Below, piece by piece: positions 1 to 5,616 of a stretch of DNA of 5,616 bases. Location: NCBI GenBank assembly GCA_937879825.1, contig CALFMQ010000246.1:1-5616 (forward strand). Direction: 5' to 3'. The stretch is from an uncultured Phycisphaerales bacterium. Its GTDB lineage: Bacteria > Planctomycetota > Phycisphaerae > Phycisphaerales > UBA1924. The stretch's first letter is position 1, and every line of letters begins with the position of its first letter. The translations under genes and the position numbers were made by a program. The notes under the pieces were generated by a model. It searched no databases. It was not told where the DNA came from and saw only the letters and a list, made by a program, of their open reading frames with translations.

Positions 1-1
1 C

Positions 2-805
2 GTCGATGTCGGCTCCGACTACAAGTCCGATTTCGTCGTCTTCCCCGAACTCTTCACCACGCAACTCCTCTCACTCATCCCATCGGGCAGGCCGTCCGAC
101 GCCGCGCGCAAACTCGCCGAGTTCACGCCCCAGTATCTCGAACTCTTCAACGACCTCGCCGTGCGCTACAACGTCAACATCGTCGGCGGATCGCAGTTTG
201 CCATCGAGGGCGAGAATCTCTACAACATCTCCTACCTCTTCCGCCGCGACGGCACCATCGACAAGCAGTACAAAATCCACATCACCCCCAACGAAGCACG
301 CTGGTGGGGCGTCTCGCCCGGCAACAAGGTCCAGGTCTTCGATACCGACCGCGGCAAGATCGCGATCCTCATCTGCTACGACTCCGAGTTCCCCGAACTC
401 GCCCGCATCGCCGCCGCCAAGGGCGCCAAGATCCTTTTCGTCCCCTACAACACCGACGAACGCTACGGCTACCTCCGCGTCCGCCACTGCTCGCAGGCGC
501 GCGCCATCGAGAACCAGATGTATGTCGCCATCGCCGGGTGCGCCGGCATGATGCCATTCGTCGACAACGCCGACATGCACTACGCCCAGTGCGCGATCCT
601 CACCCCTTCCGACTTCCCCTTCGCCCGCGACGCCGTCGCCTCCGAAAGCATGCCCAACATCGAGACCGTCGTCGTTCACGATGTCGATCTCGAACTCCTC
701 CGCCGCAACCGCTCCGACGGCACCGTCCGCCCGTGGACCGATCGCCGCAAGGACCTCTACACCGTCAAATACATAGATCCCGACGAAGGCACACAGGAAG
801 TCTGA
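2..805 (+). CDS. Carbon-nitrogen hydrolase (nitrilase superfamily), 5'-truncated
   Basis: This is the C-terminal 267 residues of a nitrilase-family enzyme, which would cleave a non-peptide C-N bond (amide or related) through a cysteine thiol. The reading frame is open from position 2 and the true start lies left of the window; the GTG at 161 is internal, because family sequence continues upstream of it. Counting codons from position 2, the catalytic triad is visible: Glu16 in FPELF (nt 47-49), Lys91 in YKIHITPNE (nt 272-274) and Cys125 in LICYDSEFPE (nt 374-376). Further family features are the FVPYNTDER segment, the QARAIENQMYV segment, and a TPSDFPF stretch with a RPWTDRRKDLY tail. From memory of the family, these resemble the subgroup in which the hydrolase follows a GNAT acetyltransferase domain (B. 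subtilis YhcX type). The visible part is nearly a whole hydrolase domain. The substrate cannot be told. The protein is probably cytoplasmic. The transporter gene starts 6 nt after its stop. Confidence 0.93.
   Translation, partial: VDVGSDYKSDFVVFPELFTTQLLSLIPSGRPSDAARKLAEFTPQYLELFNDLAVRYNVNIVGGSQFAIEGENLYNISYLFRRDGTIDKQYKIHITPNEARWWGVSPGNKVQVFDTDRGKIAILICYDSEFPELARIAAAKGAKILFVPYNTDERYGYLRVRHCSQARAIENQMYVAIAGCAGMMPFVDNADMHYAQCAILTPSDFPFARDAVASESMPNIETVVVHDVDLELLRRNRSDGTVRPWTDRRKDLYTVKYIDPDEGTQEV
795..800 (+). promoter_or_regulatory. Candidate ribosome binding site for the transporter gene
   Basis: AGGAAG lies inside the last codons of the hydrolase gene, 11 nt before the GTG at 812. It is purine-rich and partly matches the anti-Shine-Dalgarno core, but the spacing is slightly long. 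It supports GTG 812 as the start, because the next in-frame ATG (910) would remove most of the first membrane helix. Confidence 0.4.
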
Positions 806-811
806 CGCCGC

Positions 812-2032
812 GTGCACGATCACGCGACACAACCAACCATCGCCCAGCGCGCCTTCTTCGCGCTGCTGTACCTGAGCGAGGGCGCACCCATCGGCTACAT
901 CTGGTGGGCCATGCCCACGCGACTCCGCGCCGCCGGCATGCCCGTCGAGCAGGTCGCCGCGCTCACCTCGCTCCTCACACTCCCCTGGGCGCTCAAGTTC
1001 CTTTGGGCGCCCGCCGTCGACCGCCTCCGCAACAGACGCTGGGGCTACCGCGCCTGGATCACCCTCGCGCAGGTCCTCATGGGCGTCACGCTCCTCCCCC
1101 TCGCGCTGCTCCCGCTCTCCGAAATCACCGGCATCGTCACGCTCCTGCTCATCTCCCACGCCGTCGCCGCCGCAACGCAGGATGTCTCCATCGACGCGCT
1201 CGCCATCGCCACCATCCCCGACGACGCCTTCGGCCGCGTCGCCGGGTGGATGCAGGCAGGAATGCTCGTCGGTCGCGCCACCTTCGGCGGCCTCGCGCTC
1301 ACCGCCGAACAGTGGATCGGCTCCCAAGCCGTCGTCCTCATCCTCATCGGGTGCATCTGGTTCACCCTCGCCGTCGTCTGGCTCTTCCCGCTCGATCACA
1401 TCAAGGCCAACGCCCGGCCCGACTCAGACCGCACATTCGTTGTCGCACTCGTCTCGGTGTTCAAACGCCGCGCCACATGGTTCGGTCTCGCCATCGCGCT
1501 TATCGCCGGCGCGGGTTTCGAAGCGGTGGGGGGGCTCATGGGGCCGTTCCTCCACGACCGAGGCATCGACAAGGAGTCCGTCGGGCTCTTCTTCGCACTC
1601 CCCGTGGTGCTCTGCATGATCGTCGGCAGTCTCATCGGCGGCTGGGCCGCCGACCGCTGGGGCCACAAGGCGCTCGTCCAGTCCTCGATCCTCGCGATCG
1701 CGGTCGCCATCGCCGTCCTCGTCGCCGCAGACCTCAACACCTCCGGCATCGCGCTCATGGCCGCCGCCGCCCCCATCTATCTCGCGCTCGGATCACTGAC
1801 CGCGTCCTCATACGCGCTGTTCATGGACCTCACCGATCCCGCTATCGGCGGCACCCAGTTCTCCGCGTTCATGGGCGCCACCAACCTCTGCGAGGTCTGG
1901 TCCATCGCCCTCGCCGGCGCGATCGTCGCAAAGACCGACTATCCCATCGCGTTCGGCTGCGCCGCAGCCATCTCCCTGATCGCCCTGCCCCTGGTCCCGT
2001 TCGCAAGGCGAGCCCATACACTTCCCAAATGA
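812..2032 (+). CDS. AmpG-like major facilitator superfamily transporter
   Basis: This 406-residue polytopic inner-membrane protein has about 12 hydrophobic helices in two halves. The halves are separated by a hydrophilic loop near residues 193-208 (PLDHIKANARPDSDR). The first half carries KFLWAPAVDR (62-71) after helix 2 and ATQDVSIDA (121-129), both of which closely resemble AmpG-family signatures. The second half has the MFS motif-A-like GGWAADRWGHK (276-286) and an AmpG-like segment ALFMDLTDP followed by TQFSAFM (335-354). AmpG of enterobacteria imports anhydromuropeptides for cell-wall recycling and is longer (about 490 residues, with extra helices). This shorter protein could carry another substrate, so no gene symbol is given. 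The start is GTG at 812, 6 nt after the hydrolase stop, and leaves a short polar N-terminus before helix 1. The stop overlaps the helicase start by 4 nt. Membership of MFS is secure; the AmpG-like label is moderately so; the substrate is unknown. Confidence 0.88.
   Translation: MHDHATQPTIAQRAFFALLYLSEGAPIGYIWWAMPTRLRAAGMPVEQVAALTSLLTLPWALKFLWAPAVDRLRNRRWGYRAWITLAQVLMGVTLLPLALLPLSEITGIVTLLLISHAVAAATQDVSIDALAIATIPDDAFGRVAGWMQAGMLVGRATFGGLALTAEQWIGSQAVVLILIGCIWFTLAVVWLFPLDHIKANARPDSDRTFVVALVSVFKRRATWFGLAIALIAGAGFEAVGGLMGPFLHDRGIDKESVGLFFALPVVLCMIVGSLIGGWAADRWGHKALVQSSILAIAVAIAVLVAADLNTSGIALMAAAAPIYLALGSLTASSYALFMDLTDPAIGGTQFSAFMGATNLCEVWSIALAGAIVAKTDYPIAFGCAAAISLIALPLVPFARRAHTLPK
2029..2032 (+). 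promoter_or_regulatory. ATGA stop/start overlap, transporter to helicase
   Basis: The ATG of the helicase-nuclease shares bases with the TGA of the transporter. The nearest purine-rich stretch, AAGGCGAG at 2005-2012, is 16 nt away, too far for a normal ribosome binding site. Termination-reinitiation coupling is therefore the likely way translation starts here (inference). Confidence 0.7.
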
Positions 2033-5000
2033 CCGACCCCGAATCCCCCGCGCCCGCGTTCGAACTCAACGAGCAGCAACAGCGCGCCGTCGATCACGCC
2101 GCCGGCCCCCTCATGGTCCTCGCCGGGCCGGGCACCGGCAAAACCCGCGTCATCATCGAGCGCATCGCCAACCTCATCGAGCAGCGCAGCGCCGATCCCG
2201 CATCCATCCTCGCCGTCACCTTCACCGTCAAGGCCACCGAGCAGATGCGCACCAAACTCGCCGAGCGCCTCGCGCACAACGCCCGCGCCGCCGACAAGGT
2301 CCGCATCCGCACCTTCCACGGCTTCGGCCGCGAACTCCTCCAACGCTTCGCCGACTACATCAACCTCCCCACGAACCCCACCGTCATCGACTCCGCGCAG
2401 CGCCGCCGCCTCCTCCGCGCCATTGTCGCCGAGCACAACCTCTATGCGCACACCGCCGCCGAAGGGCTCAGCGCCGCCGTCGATCGCGCCATCAGGTTCA
2501 CCGAGAAGTGCCGCCAGTCCGCCAAGTTCCCCGGTGATGCGCTCGCATACGCACATCACTGGCGCCGGCGCCACGAGGCAAGACGCGACTGGCCCAATGA
2601 CGACGCCCGCATCGCCGACGCCGCGCTCTTCCGCCACTTCGAGTCCGGCGCCAAAGCATTCGCCGAGTACGAACATCGCTGCCTCAAACGCGGCTGGATC
2701 ACGCTCGACGACTTCATCGCCCACCCCATCACACTGCTCCGAGACCACGCCGAAGTCGCCGCCATCGTCCGCACCGAAACCCGCCACATCGTCGTGGACG
2801 AGTTCCAGGATGTGAACCCCGCGCAGATCGAACTCCTCCGCCTCCTCGCGCCGCCCGACCGCAACCCCGACCTCTGCGTCGTGGGCGACGACGATCAGGC
2901 CATCTACCAGTTCCGCGGCTCAGACCCCCGCTCCATGGCCCACTTCAAGACGATCTGGCCCAACCACAAGACCGAAAAACTCGAGGTCAACTACCGCTCA
3001 CGCAAAGCCATCATCGATGTCGCCAACGATGTCATCGCCCCCGCCGACCGAATCGACCCCGACAAGCAATCGAAGCTCCCCGAGAAGCCCCACCCCGACG
3101 GCGGCTCCGTCGAATGCATCCTCACCGACAACGAAGTCCCCAACGGCGCAGCCATCGCCGCCATGATCCTCATCGACCGCCAGCAGACCGAGCGCGACTT
3201 CAGCGCCTACGCCGTCCTCACACGCGGCCACAGCGACGCCGACAACATCACCGCCGACCTCCGCGCCCAGGGGCTCCCCGTCAACCGCCGCGAGAAACGC
3301 ACACCCCTGCAAGACCCCGCCGTGCAGGACCTCCTCTCGTGGGCGCGCCTCCTCTCAGACGAACAATCCACCTCCGACGCGCAGCGCCTCCTCGCCCGCC
3401 CACCCTTCAATATCCCGCTCACACGCGTCTCGGAACTCTCCCGCGAGTTCGCGGCCGCGCGCAAGCGGGACAACCCGCCTCCATCCTTCATCCAACACCT
3501 CCGCCAGACCGCGCACCCAACCGACACAACAACCTCATTCCTGTCCCTCTACGACGACCTGCTCAAAGTCGCAGCCGCGCACGACGCCGCCCACACCGTC
3601 GAGCAGATCATCCACCGCGCCATCGCCCACGCCGAAGCGCTCGACGGCCGCGACCGCGCCGGCCGCGTCACCAATCTCGTCGCCGTCATCCGCTTCGCCC
3701 GCCGCATCCAACCATTCCTCGATCCGCCCGCGGGCCTCGCCGAGTTCCTCGCCTATCACGCCGACCTCGACCCCAAGGACCAGGACTTCGCCGACACCAC
3801 CGCCCGCGTCGACGCCAACGACCCCGACCCCGAGCAGGACGAAGCCGTCAGCGCCATCACCGTCATCACCGCGCATGCCGCCAAGGGGCTCGAGTTCGAC
3901 ACCGTCTTCGTCGCCCGCTGCCAACCACAGTTCGGCTTCCCGAACACCAGGGGCAACAACGAAGAATCGCCCCTCCCCGCCGATTTCTCGGGGATCAACC
4001 CCCTCGGCCAGGACGAAGAAGAACGCCGCCTCTTCTACGTCGCCTGCACCCGCGCCCAGCGCCGACTCGTGCTCCTCACGAAACCGACAAAGGCACGGAG
4101 CCAGGCGAAACTCCACTTCATGCGCGAGCTGCGCGAGAACGACGCCCTCAATCTCACCGAGGTCTCCGAGCAGGACTGGATCTCCCGCGCGCCCCTCGCC
4201 GACGCCGACCCACTCGACGAGCAACTCTCGGCCACCGGCGATCACACGCCAACCGCCCGCGACGCCATCCTCCGCGCCGAGTTCACCCGCGCACGCCAGT
4301 CCGCGTTCGCGGCCCTCCACGAAACCGAACGCAACACCACCGGCGCCGTCCCCCCCGCCGCGCACGCCCGCTTGCTGGACGCCGCCGCCACCATCGCCGC
4401 CCTCTCCCACCTCCGCGCCCACAACAACACGCCGCCCGATCTCAGCGCCCTCTCGCCCGATGCGCGCCAGCACATCCACGCCGTCGCCGATCGCATCGCG
4501 CGCGATCAGGGCCCCGTCTGGCCCCGCCTCCCAGCGCCCCTCGCCCTTTCCTATTCCAAACTTACCGATTACCTCGCCTGCCCGCGCTGCTTCCTCGTCA
4601 AATACGTCCTCAACCTCGACGAGCCCAAAACCCCCGAACTCTCCGTCGGCCAGATCGTCCATGTCGCGCTCGAACGATTCTTCAAGGAATACCAACTCGC
4701 CGACGCCGAAGGAGCGCCACTCCCCACCCGCGACCGCCTCCTCCACCTCTGTGCGCACGCCTTCCAGGCCGAGACCCGCGCCGAAGCGTCGATCTCCGAC
4801 GCCGAGTCAGCCGCGCGACTGAGCGAGATCAACGCCCTCGCGCTCAACGCGCTCGAGCACCTCCACGACAACGCCAACATCCTCCACATCGAGGCGTCCG
4901 TGAAACTCCCCTACAAGCACAACAGCAAGACCCACACCATCACAGCCAAACTCGACCGCGTCGACCAACTCCGCTCCGGCGCCTTCCGAATCGTCGACTA

Positions 5001-5322
5001 CAAAACCGGCCAATCCTCGCAGCGCCTCCTCGAACCCAAGAAGGACGACCTCCAGATGGCCATCTACGCCATGGCCCTCCCCGTCCTCCTCGAGGACCCG
5101 GAGTTCGATGTCACATTCGCGGGGAAAGGGGGGAATGAGGGGGGCGGGGGTGTGGCCGAGTACTGGCTCCTGCGCACCGCCCAACGCGGCACCATCGGCT
5201 TCGACGCCATCGACTTCGACAAAGTCCGCGATCAGATCGACGAGGCCATCGCCGGCATCCTCGCCGGCAACTACGAACGCAACGATTCCAAGTGCAAGGG
5301 ACTCTGCGAGATCATCGGATGA
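2029..5322 (+). CDS. UvrD/PcrA-type helicase fused to RecB-type PD-(D/E)XK nuclease
   Basis: This 1097-residue protein combines an SF1A DNA helicase with a C-terminal nuclease. Helicase motifs in order: Q motif around LNEQQ (13-17); Walker A AGPGTGKT (32-39); motif Ia FTVKATEQMR (65-74), with Val where UvrD has Asn; TFHGFG (95-100); motif II DEFQD (257-261); motif III GDDDQAIYQFRG (286-297); motif IV NYRS (321-324); motif V HAAKGLEFD (616-624); motif VI VACTRAQ (671-677). A linker of about 150 residues without recognised motifs follows. The nuclease domain (about 840-1097) has CPRC (851-854), GQIVH with His878, LDRVD with Asp976, VDYKTG with Asp990 and Lys992, and QMAIY (1009-1013). These match the RecB His, Asp, Asp, Lys active-site set, so it looks catalytically intact. 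Size and fusion resemble AddA and mycobacterial AdnB, which work with a partner subunit; none is encoded here. Likely role: DNA-end unwinding and resection in recombination repair. ATG 2029 fits, just upstream of the Q motif; the same frame stays open upstream only by chance. Confidence 0.95.
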   Translation: MTDPESPAPAFELNEQQQRAVDHAAGPLMVLAGPGTGKTRVIIERIANLIEQRSADPASILAVTFTVKATEQMRTKLAERLAHNARAADKVRIRTFHGFGRELLQRFADYINLPTNPTVIDSAQRRRLLRAIVAEHNLYAHTAAEGLSAAVDRAIRFTEKCRQSAKFPGDALAYAHHWRRRHEARRDWPNDDARIADAALFRHFESGAKAFAEYEHRCLKRGWITLDDFIAHPITLLRDHAEVAAIVRTETRHIVVDEFQDVNPAQIELLRLLAPPDRNPDLCVVGDDDQAIYQFRGSDPRSMAHFKTIWPNHKTEKLEVNYRSRKAIIDVANDVIAPADRIDPDKQSKLPEKPHPDGGSVECILTDNEVPNGAAIAAMILIDRQQTERDFSAYAVLTRGHSDADNITADLRAQGLPVNRREKRTPLQDPAVQDLLSWARLLSDEQSTSDAQRLLARPPFNIPLTRVSELSREFAAARKRDNPPPSFIQHLRQTAHPTDTTTSFLSLYDDLLKVAAAHDAAHTVEQIIHRAIAHAEALDGRDRAGRVTNLVAVIRFARRIQPFLDPPAGLAEFLAYHADLDPKDQDFADTTARVDANDPDPEQDEAVSAITVITAHAAKGLEFDTVFVARCQPQFGFPNTRGNNEESPLPADFSGINPLGQDEEERRLFYVACTRAQRRLVLLTKPTKARSQAKLHFMRELRENDALNLTEVSEQDWISRAPLADADPLDEQLSATGDHTPTARDAILRAEFTRARQSAFAALHETERNTTGAVPPAAHARLLDAAATIAALSHLRAHNNTPPDLSALSPDARQHIHAVADRIARDQGPVWPRLPAPLALSYSKLTDYLACPRCFLVKYVLNLDEPKTPELSVGQIVHVALERFFKEYQLADAEGAPLPTRDRLLHLCAHAFQAETRAEASISDAESAARLSEINALALNALEHLHDNANILHIEASVKLPYKHNSKTHTITAKLDRVDQLRSGAFRIVDYKTGQSSQRLLEPKKDDLQMAIYAMALPVLLEDPEFDVTFAGKGGNEGGGGVAEYWLLRTAQRGTIGFDAIDFDKVRDQIDEAIAGILAGNYERNDSKCKGLCEIIG
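5121..5150 (+). other. Predicted G-quadruplex motif inside the nuclease coding region
   Basis: Four G-tracts of 4, 6, 6 and 5 bases (5121-5124, 5128-5133, 5139-5144, 5146-5150) are separated by loops of 3, 5 and 1 bases. They lie on the coding strand, which is otherwise C-rich, so the structure could form in both the non-template DNA and the mRNA. The stretch encodes the Gly-rich segment at residues 1031-1041 and uses mostly GGG for glycine, whereas GGC dominates elsewhere in the gene. The motif is seen directly; folding and function are not. Confidence 0.75.
5319..5322 (+). promoter_or_regulatory. ATGA stop/start overlap, helicase to membrane protein
   Basis: The TGA of the helicase-nuclease overlaps an ATG that opens a frame continuing to the window edge. 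No well-placed Shine-Dalgarno sequence is seen; AAGGGA at 5296-5301 is 17 nt away. Coupled reinitiation is plausible. The in-frame ATG at 5367 is an alternative start. Confidence 0.5.
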
Positions 5323-5616
5323 AGATCAATCGGCCTATAGCCAGGCGGACGAGTAGCGCTCGTAGCATGGCAATATTCGCCGTGTCGGTTCTGTGCGCAG
5401 CGTTACTCGGATTGATTTGGGAACTGAGATCACCTTCTGGTTATGCGGGCATTTTCATTGGTAGTGCGGGCTTGCTCGGTTGTGTCATCGCTCTCGTGAA
5501 TATTCCACTGCTACTCCGGACACGGTTGGTGATCTCGATGCCGCTTGTGTTTGGCGGATCATTAGCCGTTTTTCTGCTTGTTCAGTGGATTGATAGTTTC
5601 AATGTATTGAGAGCGA
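5319..5616 (+). CDS. Small multi-pass membrane protein of unknown function, 3'-truncated
   Basis: A frame of 99 codons runs from ATG 5319 to the right edge without a stop; the end lies outside the window. The family is not recognised. The N-terminus is basic (Lys2, Arg5, Arg9, Arg10, Arg15). Three hydrophobic segments follow, at about residues 17-34 (ending GLIW), 42-66 and 70-91 (ending LVQWI). A short ELRSPSG loop lies between the first two and a basic RTR turn between the second and third. By the positive-inside rule the N-terminus would be cytoplasmic. G+C over 5341-5616 is about 51% by count, and codons such as TTA, GGT, ATT and GTT appear that the upstream genes mostly avoid. This suggests a gene of different age or origin, or weak codon selection. 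The 4-nt overlap with the helicase supports it being a real gene. The start could instead be ATG 5367, which would still keep the first helix. Confidence 0.65.
   Translation, partial: MKINRPIARRTSSARSMAIFAVSVLCAALLGLIWELRSPSGYAGIFIGSAGLLGCVIALVNIPLLLRTRLVISMPLVFGGSLAVFLLVQWIDSFNVLRA

Noticed and set aside
71..1399. Long minus-strand open frame (442 codons) opposite the hydrolase and transporter
   Set aside because: It is a by-product of the strong C bias at third positions on the + strand. Its translation is Gly/Asp/Glu/Val-rich and low in complexity, and it lies opposite two clearly recognisable proteins.
1513..1543. G-rich stretch in the transporter gene as a second G-quadruplex
   Set aside because: It has a run of seven G and one of four, but only reaches four tracts if the longer run is split and a 12-nt loop is allowed. 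It encodes an ordinary Gly-containing membrane segment.
304..2028. Upstream extension of the helicase frame across the hydrolase and transporter genes
   Set aside because: The extension is Arg/Pro-rich with no domain and overlaps two real genes in another frame. The helicase begins naturally at ATG 2029.
4350..4356. Run of seven C in the linker of the helicase-nuclease as a frameshift site
   Set aside because: The frame stays open and the downstream nuclease motifs are in the same frame as the helicase, so there is no sign of a shift.
3535..4758. Long minus-strand open frame (407 codons) opposite the helicase-nuclease
   Set aside because: It has the same low-complexity Gly/Glu/Val composition and is opposite conserved helicase motifs V and VI, so it is a codon-bias shadow.
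3114..5138. Plus-strand open frame of 674 codons within the helicase gene
   Set aside because: Its translation is almost all Arg, Pro, His and Ala, as expected for a shifted frame of GC-rich coding DNA. The frame encoding the helicase motifs is unambiguous.

Overview
The window is GC-rich bacterial DNA. Sample lines of the helicase gene count at about 67-73% G+C, with strong C at third codon positions. It carries four tightly packed genes, all on the + strand and with almost no intergenic sequence. The lineage cannot be fixed from the sequence. A GC-rich Gram-negative such as a planctomycete of the Phycisphaerae type would fit the codon style and gene types, but that is a loose inference.

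Layout: (1) positions 2-805 hold the 3' part of a nitrilase-superfamily carbon-nitrogen hydrolase with its Glu-Lys-Cys triad intact. It resembles the subgroup often fused behind an N-terminal GNAT acetyltransferase domain; any such domain lies outside the window. (2) Positions 812-2032 encode a complete AmpG-like major facilitator transporter starting at GTG. (3) Positions 2029-5322 encode a complete 1097-residue single-chain helicase-nuclease, with a UvrD/PcrA-type SF1A motor followed by a RecB-type PD-(D/E)XK nuclease domain. (4) Positions 5319-5616 hold the start of an unrecognised small membrane protein that runs off the right edge and has a clearly lower G+C content (about 51%).

The junctions are a 6-nt gap followed by two 4-nt ATGA stop/start overlaps, so the four genes look like one co-transcribed, translationally coupled unit. 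No promoter, terminator, RNA gene, mobile element, CRISPR array or attachment site is visible. The products do not form an obvious pathway: the hydrolase and transporter could handle a small amide or peptide-like substrate, while the helicase-nuclease belongs to DNA-end processing and repair.

The points most worth a second look are a strong four-tract G-quadruplex motif inside the nuclease coding region (5121-5150), an atypical 2+2 cysteine arrangement around the nuclease domain, and the compositionally different membrane-protein gene coupled to the helicase-nuclease. I found no convincing evidence of a wholly new multi-gene system.
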